A DNA stretch of 64,000 bases from Hyphomicrobiaceae bacterium (GCA_947472885.1 CANJBX010000002.1:28764-92763); one strand, 5' to 3'. Shown: positions 42,966 through 51,417, counted from the stretch's first letter. Made by a program: numbers and translations. Notes: a model not told the origin generated them from the sequence alone.

Positions 42966-43817
42966 TTGAAAACCCTCGATCTCGACGCCGTGCAGACCTT
43001 CGCGCTGACCGCCTCTTTGGCGAACTTCACGCGCGTCGCGGAAGCCACCGGCACCACGCAATCTGCCGTCAGCCTCAAGCTCAAGCGGCTGGAGACGTTT
43101 CTGGGCAAGCGGCTGCTGGAGCGCACGCCGCGCTCGGTGCGGCTGACGAACGACGGCGCGGCGTTCCTCGATCATGCCAGAGCGCTGCTCGCCGCCAACG
43201 AACGCGCGCTGATGGCGGAAGCTACGCCAGTGCATCGGCTGCGGCTCGGCATCAGCGATCACGCCTCGGGACCGGAACTGCCGGTCCTGCTCGGACGGCT
43301 GAACTCCGCCGACCCATCCCTCGCGCTCGACATTACGGTGGGCTTTTCGAGCGCCCTGCTCGACACATTCGACAAAGGCAAGCTCGATGGCGTGATCGTG
43401 CGGCAGGAAGCCAGCCGGCGAGGCGGCGAGGCGCTTGCCGAGGACGAATTCGCATGGTTTGCCTCGCCGGCGCTCGCATGGCGGCGCAGTGACGCGCTGC
43501 GCATCGCCAACCTTGCCGCGCCTTGCGGCGTGCGCGCTACCGCGATCCGCGCACTCGACGCAGCGAAAATTCCATGGACGGAAGCCTTCGTCGGCGGCGG
43601 GGTTGGCGCGGTGACAGCGGCTGTGAGCGCAGGCATTGCGGTCGCGGCGCTGGCGCGGCGCATTGCACCGACCGGCAGTATCGACGCCGGCGCGGCGTTC
43701 AAGCTCCCGCGCCTGCCGCGCTCGAAGGTAATGCTCTATTCGCGGGTCAGCGATCCCCGCAGCCGCGCGGCGTTGCGCACGCTCGCGGCTGCGTTCAGGG
43801 GAATGGCTGGATCGTAA
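42966..43817 (+). CDS. LysR family transcriptional regulator
   Basis: DNA-binding regulator of 283 residues with an N-terminal winged helix-turn-helix (TLDLDAVQTFALTASLANFT, then AVSLKLKRLETFLGKRLLER) and a periplasmic-binding-like effector domain from about residue 80. I start at TTG 42966, because AGGAAAG stands 8 bp before it and the chain then opens KTLDLDAVQTF as LysR proteins do; the ATG at 42930 has no ribosome binding site. It probably controls the divergent tautomerase gene and itself. Confidence 0.9.
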   Translation: MKTLDLDAVQTFALTASLANFTRVAEATGTTQSAVSLKLKRLETFLGKRLLERTPRSVRLTNDGAAFLDHARALLAANERALMAEATPVHRLRLGISDHASGPELPVLLGRLNSADPSLALDITVGFSSALLDTFDKGKLDGVIVRQEASRRGGEALAEDEFAWFASPALAWRRSDALRIANLAAPCGVRATAIRALDAAKIPWTEAFVGGGVGAVTAAVSAGIAVAALARRIAPTGSIDAGAAFKLPRLPRSKVMLYSRVSDPRSRAALRTLAAAFRGMAGS

Positions 43818-43824
43818 GGCCCTT

Positions 43825-44559
43825 CTAAATCCGCGCATCCTCGAAGGCCCGTACCCACATCGCGCAAATGCCGGAGCGCACGATGTCGTTGCGGGTGAAT
43901 TCGATCACCGGCACCGGCAGATTCCTCGACTTGATGAGGTCGAGTACCGTGCGCAGGCCGGAAGCATCCGGCAGGTCGCACTGGCTGACGTCGCCGTTGA
44001 TGACCACGGTGCAGTCCTCGCCGATGCGCGTCAGGAAGGTCTTGATCTCCGCCGGCGTGGTGTTCTGCGCCTCGTCGAGCAGCACGAAGGCATCCTTCCA
44101 CGAGCGGCCGCGCATCACCTCGAACGGCACCATCTCGATGTCGCCGTGCTTGAGCGCGATCTCGTAGGCCGCCTTGCCGATACGTTCCTTGATCGCCTCG
44201 ACCACCGGCACCGCCCACGGGCCGAACTTTTCCTCCAGCGAACCGGGAAAAAATCCGAGCGATCGGCCGCACGGCACGTTGGGACGGGTCAAGATGATCT
44301 TGGAGATTTTCTTGGTGCGATAGAGGTCGGCGGCGTAGGTCGCCGCAATCCAGGTCTTGCCGGTGCCGGCAGGCCCCATGACGATGGTCTGCGGGCAGGT
44401 ACGCAACGCATCGAGATAGTCGGATTGAGTCGGGTTGAGCGCCTTGATGGGCGGCAGCGCGCGCGCGGTTTCAAACTTCGAGGTATGAAATTCGATGATC
44501 TCAGCGGTCTCGAAGACGTGAGAATTACGGCGGCGCTTCTTGTTCAGGTGCTTACCCAA
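43825..44559 (-). CDS. PhoH-like ATPase
   Basis: P-loop ATPase of the PhoH family, 244 residues, related to the helicase superfamily I core and thought to act on RNA. Walker A GPAGTGKT is at residues 62-69, Walker B AFVLLDEAQNTTPAEIKTFL near 160-180, and a sensor INGDVSQCDLP near 195. The start is TTG at 44559, 7 bp after a perfect AAAGGAG; the open frame continues to an ATG at 44751, but that segment is not protein-like. The N-terminus MGKHLNKKRRR is strongly basic. It is convergent with the LysR gene, 7 bp apart. Confidence 0.88.
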   Translation of the reverse strand: MGKHLNKKRRRNSHVFETAEIIEFHTSKFETARALPPIKALNPTQSDYLDALRTCPQTIVMGPAGTGKTWIAATYAADLYRTKKISKIILTRPNVPCGRSLGFFPGSLEEKFGPWAVPVVEAIKERIGKAAYEIALKHGDIEMVPFEVMRGRSWKDAFVLLDEAQNTTPAEIKTFLTRIGEDCTVVINGDVSQCDLPDASGLRTVLDLIKSRNLPVPVIEFTRNDIVRSGICAMWVRAFEDARI

Positions 44560-44933
44560 GTTCAGGCTCCTTTTGCTGGAACGGCAGGGAACAGGACTCG
44601 ACACAACACGACGCGGAACAACGAACGTCCGAAGCTCGACATCGTCGGCCCAGTCGTTCGGATCTGAATGTAAGGAGGGTGATGGAGCTTGCGGCAAACA
44701 GCGAGGCGGCGAGTGACGATCCGAAGATCCCGGATGCGTCCGCTTTTTCATCGATGTGCTACCGTATGTAGTGCCATCGAAACAAAGTATAACCGATTCT
44801 TGTGACAGTTCGATGCAAAATGTTACGCCGCCACAAAACCAGATTTTAGGCAGGTAACGATTGATTAACGAGTGTGGCAGCGCGTGATGGTTTGCACGCG
44901 CTGCGCGGCGTTTTCACAACGGCAGGAAGCGTG
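44560..44933. other. 374-bp intergenic region with a 9-bp perfect stem
   Basis: No gene found. CAGCGCGTG at 44878-44886 pairs perfectly with CACGCGCTG at 44895-44903 and is followed on the plus strand by CGCGGCGTTTT, only a weak terminator tail. The AT-rich part around 44750-44870 probably holds the phoH promoter on the minus strand. Confidence 0.45.
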
Positions 44934-45410
44934 TTACGCGCCGGTCTTCACAAACGCGGCGTGGCAGTTGCGCGTGCGGCTGCCGTTTGGAGAAGTGAAC
45001 ACCTGCGTGCCGGTCAACGTGCCGCCAGCCACCGATAGCGTTCCGCTGTAGCTACCCACGAACGTGGCATTAAGCCCGTTGCCCTTGGACGTGAACAGCA
45101 CCTTGCCGTCGGCCGCGAGCATGCCGCTCGCCATCTCGGTACCCAGGACGCGGTTGCCTTCCGGGTTGAACATCGGGCGCGCGAAACGCACATCATTGCC
45201 CAAGACGATAATGTCGAGCGGTGCGCGCAGGAACATCGGCGTCACCGGCAGCTTCTCGCAAACGAACATGCCCTGATAGTGGCCGTCGAGCAGAGCGGTT
45301 TGCGATCCCACCTGCGGCGTGGCGGGCGAGACGCCTTGTGCATACACGGATGCCGGCAACGCCAGCAGAAATACTGTCGCGGCAACTTTCGCTATTGCAG
45401 GATATTTCAT
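44934..45410 (-). CDS. Exported hypothetical protein, 158 aa
   Basis: Unassigned periplasmic protein. Signal peptide at 1-24 (KVAATVFLLALPASVYA-QG). The mature chain contains GHYQGMFVCEKLPVTP and a late cysteine in RTRNCHAAFV, which may form a disulfide, and repeated glycine-rich strands (SYSGTLSVAGGTLTGTQVF) like small secreted beta-sandwich proteins. GGAGGACC precedes the ATG. Single gene. Confidence 0.75.
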   Translation of the reverse strand: MKYPAIAKVAATVFLLALPASVYAQGVSPATPQVGSQTALLDGHYQGMFVCEKLPVTPMFLRAPLDIIVLGNDVRFARPMFNPEGNRVLGTEMASGMLAADGKVLFTSKGNGLNATFVGSYSGTLSVAGGTLTGTQVFTSPNGSRTRNCHAAFVKTGA

Positions 45411-45508
45411 GGCTGGTCCTCCCTCCGCTCTACGGCGACTGGGAGAAGTATAGCGGAAGTTTGAAGTACGCGCAGCCTGTCAAACTGACGTCATTGCGGG
45501 CACGAAAC

Positions 45509-45778
45509 CTACGCCTTCGTGCGGAAATACGGCTCGACCGTTCCATGCGCCTTGATGGTCATGGGATTGCCGTAGCGGTCCTTGGCGGTGCCGACCGACA
45601 TGCGGACCCAGCCTTCGCTGACGCAATATTCCTCGACGTTGTTCTTCTCGACGCCCTTGAAGCGGATGCCGACATCGCGTGCCAGGACTTCCTCGTTATA
45701 GAAAGGGCTGCGCGGGTCGGACGACAGGCGATCGGGCAGTACGTCGGTCGCGGGCTTGTCAGCGGGCATATCGTTCAT
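45509..45778 (-). CDS. DUF3297 family protein
   Basis: Small cytoplasmic protein of 89 residues. The block LPDRLSSDPRSPFYNEEVLARDVGIRF, followed by NNVEEYCVSEGWVRMSVG, is the DUF3297 hallmark with an invariant cysteine. Function is unknown across proteobacteria. It precedes the chromate transporter gene by 76 bp on the same strand but reads away from its end, so it may be the last gene of that transcript. Confidence 0.85.
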   Translation of the reverse strand: MNDMPADKPATDVLPDRLSSDPRSPFYNEEVLARDVGIRFKGVEKNNVEEYCVSEGWVRMSVGTAKDRYGNPMTIKAHGTVEPYFRTKA

Positions 45779-45854
45779 GGCGTCGTATCCGGCTTGTTTA
45801 GCAAGGGTGGAATTTCCGGTGTTCTAGCGCCTTCCTGCGCCGTTGTCTCCCGGT

Positions 45855-47198
45855 TCATCCCACCGCCAGCTTCCATGCGATCCCCAGCACGGCCATGATG
45901 CCGATGGTCGCAATCAGGCTCATGTGCCGCACGAATACCAGCACGGCGGCGATGAGGGCCAGCATCAGTGCGCCGATATCGACGCTTGCCGGATCGGGCG
46001 CAAACCAGCGCAGCGGCCCGGCGGAGATTTCCGTAACCCGCCTGAACACCACATGCAGTGCAAACCACACCGCGAGGTTGAGAATGACGCCCACGACGGC
46101 GGCGGTGATCGCGGCCAGCGCACCTGCGAGCGGCTGGTTGCGGCGCAAATCGTCGATAAACGGCGCGCCGGCAAAGATCCACAGGAACGACGGCGCGAAC
46201 ACTGTCCATGTTGCCATCGCCGCGCCGAGGACGCCCGCGAACACCGGACTGAACGGCGCCGGCGTGCGGAACGCCGCGATGAAGCTGACGAACTGCGTGA
46301 CAAGGATCAGCGGCCCCGGCGTGGTTTCCGCAAGCCCCAGTGCATCGACCATTTCGCCCGGCGCAAGCCAGCCGCGCGCCTCGACCACCTGCTGCCCCAT
46401 GTAGGCAAGGAGCGCGTAAGCACCGCCAAAACTCACCACCGCCAGCTTGGAAAAGAACAGCCCCAGTTCGACCAGGATATGGCCCGGACCAAGCATCAGC
46501 GCGGCAAGCACGACCGGCAGCCACCAGATCACCAGCCATAGCGCAACCGCCTGCGCGGCTTCGCGCCAACGGCCTTCGCGCGGCGGCGCATCCGGCGCAT
46601 CGGACTGCTTCAGGCTGAGTTGCTGCGGCGAGACACGGGCGACGAGATAACCGATGAGCGCTGCAATGGCCACGATCAGCGGAAACGGAATCTCGAACAG
46701 GTAGATTCCAATAAACGCCACGGCCGCCAGACCGATCAGCAGCCGCGTCTTGAGACCGCGCCTGCCGATCCGCACGATGGCTTCAACAACAACCACCAGC
46801 ACCGCCGCCTTGATGCCATAGAGCGCGCCATCGACGACCGGCACGCCCTGCGCCAGCACATACAGGAGACTCAGACCCAGCATCACCAACGCGCCGGGAA
46901 TGATGAACAGCAGACCTGCCGCGAGACCTCCACGCAATCCGTGCATCGACCAGCCGACATAGGTCGCAAGCTGCTGCGCTTCAGGTCCCGGCAACAGCAT
47001 GCAGTAATTAAGCGCGTGGAGAAAACGCGGCTCGTCGATCCATTTCTTCTCATCGACCAGCACGCGGTGCATGAGCGTAATCTGTCCGGCAGGGCCACCG
47101 AAATTGATGCAGCCGATCTTGAACCAGACCTTGAGGGCTTCACGGAATGATGGAAGCACTTGTTCGGCCGCCACGTTCGAAATCTCCTGCCCATTCAC
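45855..47198 (-). CDS. chrA: Chromate transporter, long two-domain form
   Basis: Membrane protein of the CHR family that expels chromate, 447 residues, the long form with two homologous halves. Half one holds FKIGCINFGGPAGQITLMHR near residue 26 and LNYCMLLPGPEAQQLATYVGW near 60. Half two repeats the pattern as LAVVSFGGAYALLAYMGQQVV and LAETTPGPLILVTQFVSF. The start is GTG at 47198, overlapping the upstream rhodanese/ChrB stop by four bases (GTGA), so the two are translationally coupled. The open frame upstream of 47198 is a shadow. Confidence 0.93.
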   Translation of the reverse strand: MNGQEISNVAAEQVLPSFREALKVWFKIGCINFGGPAGQITLMHRVLVDEKKWIDEPRFLHALNYCMLLPGPEAQQLATYVGWSMHGLRGGLAAGLLFIIPGALVMLGLSLLYVLAQGVPVVDGALYGIKAAVLVVVVEAIVRIGRRGLKTRLLIGLAAVAFIGIYLFEIPFPLIVAIAALIGYLVARVSPQQLSLKQSDAPDAPPREGRWREAAQAVALWLVIWWLPVVLAALMLGPGHILVELGLFFSKLAVVSFGGAYALLAYMGQQVVEARGWLAPGEMVDALGLAETTPGPLILVTQFVSFIAAFRTPAPFSPVFAGVLGAAMATWTVFAPSFLWIFAGAPFIDDLRRNQPLAGALAAITAAVVGVILNLAVWFALHVVFRRVTEISAGPLRWFAPDPASVDIGALMLALIAAVLVFVRHMSLIATIGIMAVLGIAWKLAVG

Positions 47199-47947
47199 CA
47201 CGCCGCCCTCGCTTCCGCCGGATCCTCTACCGGAACCCAATTGTGCCGCTCCTGTGCCGCGAACCGCGCCCAGGCAAACAACGCATCGTACAACACGAAG
47301 CCCCGCGCAATCATGCCATGATCGTCGTCGCCTGAAAGCGCGGATAATCCGAGCGACATGGCGTGCAGCCCGGCGGCTTCGGGCGCCATGTCTGGCCGCG
47401 CCGTGTCCGCCCCGCGCACGATCAAGGCAAGCCGCGCCAGCCCCGGTTCGCGCTCGAGCCCAAAGATTTTCAGCAATGTATCGAACGAGCAGCGCTCGCC
47501 GTCGTGGCTGATCTCGATGCCCTCGATGTCGAACGGAATGGCGCCGGTCTCGTGCGCGACCGCCACCACCTCCGGCGGATCGACATAGAGAAAACACGCC
47601 GACGGATCGATGAAGCGCCGGATCAACCAGGGACAAGCAACGCGGTCGATCTTGGGACGGCGGCGTGTCACCCATATGCTGGGCCGGTGTGGCGTAAGGC
47701 GATCCAGCGCCGTCTTGGCGACCAGTGGCAGGCTTGCGTCCGTCCACGCCGTATAGCCGCCCGCGAGCACGCGCGCATCGAAACCTTCAGCGCGCAGTTG
47801 CGCCGCCGCCATCTGGCTGAACGCGTGTCCTTCCCTGCAGGCAACGACAATTGGCTGCGCGCGGTCCAGTTCATGCGACCACTGCATCACATCAGCAGCC
47901 TCACGCCACGTAGCGCCGGGCAGCAGACCTGCTGCCGCGTCAAACAC
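47195..47947 (-). CDS. Rhodanese-ChrB chromate resistance protein, N-terminus interrupted
   Basis: Residues 1-90 are rhodanese-like, with active-site loop VVACREGHAFSQ, and from about 95 a ChrB C-terminal (chromate resistance) domain begins KIDRVACPWLIRRFIDPSACFLYV. The only standard start in the open frame is GTG at 47947, but homology-like sequence (LIGTARAPRILDTRRRDVF) continues upstream in frame for 28 codons to a TGA at 48032-48034. Five codons further on is an ATG (48049) with a strong Shine-Dalgarno. So the gene either carries a nonsense mutation, reinitiates, or uses a rare start. It is coupled to chrA. Confidence 0.8.
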   Translation of the reverse strand: MFDAAAGLLPGATWREAADVMQWSHELDRAQPIVVACREGHAFSQMAAAQLRAEGFDARVLAGGYTAWTDASLPLVAKTALDRLTPHRPSIWVTRRRPKIDRVACPWLIRRFIDPSACFLYVDPPEVVAVAHETGAIPFDIEGIEISHDGERCSFDTLLKIFGLEREPGLARLALIVRGADTARPDMAPEAAGLHAMSLGLSALSGDDDHGMIARGFVLYDALFAWARFAAQERHNWVPVEDPAEARAAW

Positions 47948-48049
47948 ATCGCGCCGCCGCGTATCGAGGATACGCGGCGCACGCGCCGTACCGATTAGAT
48001 GCCAGAGACTTTCAGGTGAAATCGAAAAGCTTCAACTCAAGGCAGCCAT

Positions 48050-48126
48050 AGTCCCCTCCAGAACAGAGGAGACGGTGCTTGGGCTCTCGCCTTGGAGAAA
48101 TGGGGCGACCGTCGCAGGCCCCACAT
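48050..48126 (-). ncRNA. Pseudoknot-type leader element, copy 1 (before rhodanese/ChrB-chrA)
   Basis: Minus-strand RNA. Stem TGGGGC/GCCCCA uses 48101-48106 and 48118-48123; its loop bases 48108-48113 (GACGGT in RNA sense) can pair with ACCGTC at 48071-48076, making a pseudoknot. A small GGC-GAGA-GCC hairpin lies between. The pseudoknot strand runs straight into CTCCTCT (48065-48071), which can pair with the Shine-Dalgarno GGAGGGG (48053-48059) ahead of ATG 48049. This is the layout of a translational riboswitch. A near copy is at 49106-49186. It may belong to the chrB-a/chrB-b motifs described upstream of chrB genes. Confidence 0.6.
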
Positions 48127-48133
48127 GAGAATT

Positions 48134-48904
48134 TTATCGCGATGTCAGGGCATGAGCAAGCTCGCTGATTGACATCACCGACGGAGCGATGAGCGACAGA
48201 CCAGAGAACAGCAGCAGCCAAAGCACCACTTTGCGGAACGCCGCTTCATCAAGCTTGCCGTAAAATTTCAGTCCGACCCAAACGCCAGCCAGCATCACCG
48301 GCGCACCAAGCGCCCACAGCTTGACCGTTTCCATCGTGATGACGCCGGCAACGTGAAACGAAATGATCGTGATTACGCCCGATGCAAGAATGATAGGCTG
48401 GAAGACTGCGCGCTGCACGTCCTTCGGCCAACCGCGCAAATGGCACCAGATCGTGACGATGATTCCACCAAGGCCCGTCAGTCCGCCCAGCATACCGTTG
48501 AAAAATCCGATGCCGACATCGGCCGGCATGTTGCCTTGTACGGGCTTTAGCGCGGGCTTCGCGAGATTGTAGATGCTGAAGATCACCAGCAGCACACCGA
48601 TCCAGAAACGCATGTAAACGGGATCGACGTAGCCCAGCAGCATCGTGCCGAGTGGCACGCCGAACACGCCGCCGACGATGAACGGCGCGAGTTTCCGCCA
48701 GTCGAGCGCATCACGCAGCTTCCAGATGCTGTAGCTCTGCGAAATCAGCGTGCAGGCGACGATCAGGATCGCAGTCTGGATCGGCGTGATGATGTGCAGC
48801 CAGACGCCGGACACCACAAGCCCCATCGCGAAGCCGGCAACCCCGGTGGTCAGACCGCCGAGAAATGCCGCAAGAAGAAATAGTCCAAGATAAAAGCCAT
48901 CCAT
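48134..48904 (-). CDS. TauE/SafE family sulfite/organosulfur exporter
   Basis: Inner-membrane permease of 256 residues with seven to eight helices. LGLFLLAAFLGGLTTGVAGFAMGLVVSG at 7-34 and GFFNGMLGGLTGLGGIIVTIW near 140 are the paired glycine-rich family motifs. Members move sulfite, sulfoacetate or other anions. The ATG at 48904 follows GAGGAGCG. Upstream at 49106-49186 lies a structured leader like that before the chrB gene, and the rhodanese/ChrB start follows 85 bp after this gene's stop, so both genes may answer to the same ligand. Confidence 0.9.
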   Translation of the reverse strand: MDGFYLGLFLLAAFLGGLTTGVAGFAMGLVVSGVWLHIITPIQTAILIVACTLISQSYSIWKLRDALDWRKLAPFIVGGVFGVPLGTMLLGYVDPVYMRFWIGVLLVIFSIYNLAKPALKPVQGNMPADVGIGFFNGMLGGLTGLGGIIVTIWCHLRGWPKDVQRAVFQPIILASGVITIISFHVAGVITMETVKLWALGAPVMLAGVWVGLKFYGKLDEAAFRKVVLWLLLFSGLSLIAPSVMSISELAHALTSR

Positions 48905-49087
48905 GGCTCGCTCCTCAAGTAGAGGCGAGCAGCGCTTGGATGGCGGAACCATCTTAGGGGAGGCCGCGATATCCCCTGTTTGAAGATTTTGGATTCACGC
49001 TTGCCGGCCGAAAGACAACGGCAACGCATAATCGGCAGGCCGCAAGCGGCCGGCAGGTCACGCACCAGGCGTTTCTAAGGAGGTGAA

Positions 49088-49105
49088 TTAATGCGCAACA
49101 AGCAT
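49088..49105 (-). CDS. Five-codon upstream ORF after leader copy 2
   Basis: ATG CTT GTT GCG CAT TAA, encoding MLVAH, directly after the Shine-Dalgarno AGGAGG (49108-49113) of leader copy 2. A CACCTCCTT run just after the stop can pair with that Shine-Dalgarno. The first copy also opens a five-codon ORF (MAALS, 48032-48049). Translation could couple leader structure to the tauE gene 184 bp downstream, but this is only inference from sequence. Confidence 0.35.
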   Translation of the reverse strand: MLVAH

Positions 49106-49186
49106 AGCCTCCTCTTCTTACAGAGGAGACGGCGCTTGGGCTAACAAGCCTTGGGAGATATGGGGCGACCGTCACAGGCCCCACAC
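49106..49186 (-). ncRNA. Pseudoknot-type leader element, copy 2 (before tauE)
   Basis: Same architecture as 48050-48126. Stem TGGGGC/GCCCCA at 49161-49166 and 49178-49183; loop bases 49168-49173 can pair with 49128-49133 (GCCGTC in RNA sense, so one A-U pair of copy 1 becomes G-U). The middle hairpin is GGCT-TGTT-AGCC, different in sequence but kept in form. Anti-Shine-Dalgarno CTCCTCT (49122-49128) pairs over 7 bp with AGAGGAG (49109-49115). The pairing conserved across sequence differences supports a real RNA. Confidence 0.6.
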
Positions 49187-49403
49187 ATGCATTCTAGTAA
49201 ATTCGCACAGCGCGCACAACTCCTCACGCGATTCATGCGAAAATTACCCGTCACAAGCGCATGGTTCCGAGGGAATATTCCCCATACTGGCGGGATACTT
49301 GCGGCGGACAAGACAATAGTTTCAGATGCCGCCTGACAACGGGTAGATGTTCAAGAATTCGGTCCAAAAACGACGAAACTTCAGGGTCTCAAGGAAATCC
49401 CAC

Positions 49404-50435
49404 ATGTCGAATTCTCCGGGCCTCGCGCTGGCCGGCCAGCCGGGCGTCAATGACGACATCGGCGAGGAAACGCGCCTCAAGCTCTATCATTCGCAGGTCG
49501 TGATCCGGGAGGCCGAACAACGCGCCTTCGATCTGTTCCTGCAAAACCTCGTCAAGGGCACGAGCCACCTTTCGCTTGGCCAGGAAGCCATTGCCGCCGG
49601 CTTTGGTGTCGCCATGCAGAAGGGCGACCTGACGTTCGCGACCTATCGCGGCCATGCCCACACCCTGGCGCGCGGTGTGCCGGTCGAGAAGATGCTTGGC
49701 GAACTCATGCAGCGCGACAACGGCCTGATGCGCGGCAAAGGCGGCTCAATGCATCTCGCTTCGGAAGAACACGGCGTGATGGGTTCCTATGCCATCATCG
49801 GCGCGCATCTGCCTATTGCCTGCGGCGCGGCGTTGCGCGCGCAGTATCGCGGCGACAAGGACGTGTCGGTCTGCTTCTTCGGCGACGGCACCACCAACAT
49901 CGGCGCGTTCCACGAAGCGTTGAACTTCGCGGCCATATGGAAGTTGCCGGTCGTGTTCGTGTGCGAAAACAATCTCTACATGGAATATACGCCAATCAGC
50001 GAAGTTACCGCCGTCGAGCATCCCGCTGCCGACCGCGCCTCGGCCTATGGCCTGCCGCGCATCGTCATCGACGGCAACGACGCCGATGTGGTGTACCGCG
50101 AGGCACAGAAGGCATTTGCAAAGGCACGTGCCGGCGACGGCCCCTCGCTGATCGAGTGCATGACCTATCGCCACTCCGGTCACTCACGCGCCGATCCGGC
50201 GAAATATCGCCCCGAGGGCGAACTTGAACGCTGGAAAGAGAAAGACCCGATCAAGGTCTACCGCGCGCGCCTGAAGCAGTTTGGCATCAGCGACGAAGCG
50301 GTGAAGAAGATCGACGCCGAGGTTCGCAAGATGGTCGATGAAGCGACGGAAGCCTGCAAGGCCGCGCCGGAACCTTCGACCGATATCCTGTTCACGGACG
50401 TCTATGCCGACGGCGGCTGGGCGTGGAGGAATTAA
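49404..50435 (+). CDS. 2-oxoacid dehydrogenase E1 alpha subunit (pyruvate/acetoin type)
   Basis: Thiamine-diphosphate half of an E1 decarboxylase, 343 residues. The TPP motif GDGTTNIGAFHEALNFAAIW ... CENN spans about 159-192; SHLSLGQEAIAAG near 54 and the phosphorylation-loop-like TYRHSGHSRADPAKYR near 254 are typical of the PdhA/AcoA group. The ATG at 49404 follows AAGGAAA. It opens a five-gene operon with E1 beta, a cupin, an aldehyde dehydrogenase and E2. Pyruvate, acetoin or another short 2-oxoacid is the likely substrate. Confidence 0.92.
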   Translation: MSNSPGLALAGQPGVNDDIGEETRLKLYHSQVVIREAEQRAFDLFLQNLVKGTSHLSLGQEAIAAGFGVAMQKGDLTFATYRGHAHTLARGVPVEKMLGELMQRDNGLMRGKGGSMHLASEEHGVMGSYAIIGAHLPIACGAALRAQYRGDKDVSVCFFGDGTTNIGAFHEALNFAAIWKLPVVFVCENNLYMEYTPISEVTAVEHPAADRASAYGLPRIVIDGNDADVVYREAQKAFAKARAGDGPSLIECMTYRHSGHSRADPAKYRPEGELERWKEKDPIKVYRARLKQFGISDEAVKKIDAEVRKMVDEATEACKAAPEPSTDILFTDVYADGGWAWRN

Positions 50436-50436
50436 G

Positions 50437-51417
50437 ATGGCTGAAATAACCTACCGCGACGCAGTTGCGCGCGGCATCGCGCAGGAAATGGCGCGCGACC
50501 CGGATGTGATTTTCTTCGGCGAAGACGTCGCCAAGGCTGGCGGCGTGTTCAAGGCGACTGTGGGCCTCTACGAACAGTTCGGGCCCAGGCGCGTGCGCGA
50601 CACCCCGATTTCGGAACAGGCGATTCTCGGCGCGGCCATGGGCGCGGCAATGACCGGCCTGAAGCCGATTGCCGAAATCATGTTCTCGGACTTCATCGCG
50701 GTGTGCTTCGACTATATCGCGAACGAATTTCCCAAGAGTCGCTACATGACCAATGGACAAACCAAGTGTCCGCTGGTGGTACGCACCGGCAACGGCGCAG
50801 GCTCACGCTTCGGCGCGCAGCATTCACAGAGCGTCGAGAACTGGTGCATGATGATCCCCGGCCTCAAGGTCGTGGCGCCGTCGTCGCCGGTCGATGTCAT
50901 CGGCCTGCTCGCCGCAGCCGTGCGTGACCCGGACCCGGTGATCTTCTTCGAGCACAAGTCGCTCTACGCCGTGAAAGGCGAAGTACCGGACGGCGAAATC
51001 CTCGACACGCTCGGCACCGCGAAAGTGCTGCGGCCCGGCAAGGATGCAACGATACTCGCACTGGCACTGATGGTGCCGCGCGCGCTTGCAGCAGCCGAAC
51101 AACTCAAGGCGCAATACAACATTGACTGCGAAGTGGTCGATGTGCGCTCGCTGGTGCCGCTCGATACGCAGACCATTCTCGGCTCGGTCGGCAAGACACA
51201 CCGGCTGTTCACCGTGGAAGAAAATCCGCGGCTGTGCGGTTGGGGCGCGGAAATCGTGTCCATCGTCGTCGAGGAAGCGTTCTACGACCTCGACGCACCG
51301 CCGGTGCGCATCACTACGCCGCATATTCCGCTGCCGGCCGCCGACATTCTCGAAGACATGGTGCTGCCGACCACTGAACGTATCGTCGAGACGGTACGGA
51401 AGTCTCTGAACAGCTAA
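50437..51417 (+). CDS. 2-oxoacid dehydrogenase E1 beta subunit
   Basis: Partner of the E1 alpha subunit, 326 residues, completing the heterotetramer active site. EDVAKAGGVFKATVGLYEQFG near 25, RVRDTPISEQAILGAAMGAAMTG near 50-72, and GAGSRFGAQHSQSVENWCMMIPGLKVVAPS near 117-146 are conserved PdhB/AcoB blocks. It starts 1 bp after the E1 alpha stop with GGAGGAATTAAG as ribosome binding site, lying within the end of the upstream gene. Confidence 0.93.
   Translation: MAEITYRDAVARGIAQEMARDPDVIFFGEDVAKAGGVFKATVGLYEQFGPRRVRDTPISEQAILGAAMGAAMTGLKPIAEIMFSDFIAVCFDYIANEFPKSRYMTNGQTKCPLVVRTGNGAGSRFGAQHSQSVENWCMMIPGLKVVAPSSPVDVIGLLAAAVRDPDPVIFFEHKSLYAVKGEVPDGEILDTLGTAKVLRPGKDATILALALMVPRALAAAEQLKAQYNIDCEVVDVRSLVPLDTQTILGSVGKTHRLFTVEENPRLCGWGAEIVSIVVEEAFYDLDAPPVRITTPHIPLPAADILEDMVLPTTERIVETVRKSLNS

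Noticed and set aside
44878..44903. Intrinsic terminator
   Set aside because: The stem is strong but the following T run is weak and no gene ends just before it on the matching strand.
47199..47747. N-terminal extension of the chromate transporter frame
   Set aside because: It is the alternate frame of the rhodanese/ChrB gene; ChrA homology begins just after the GTG at 47198.
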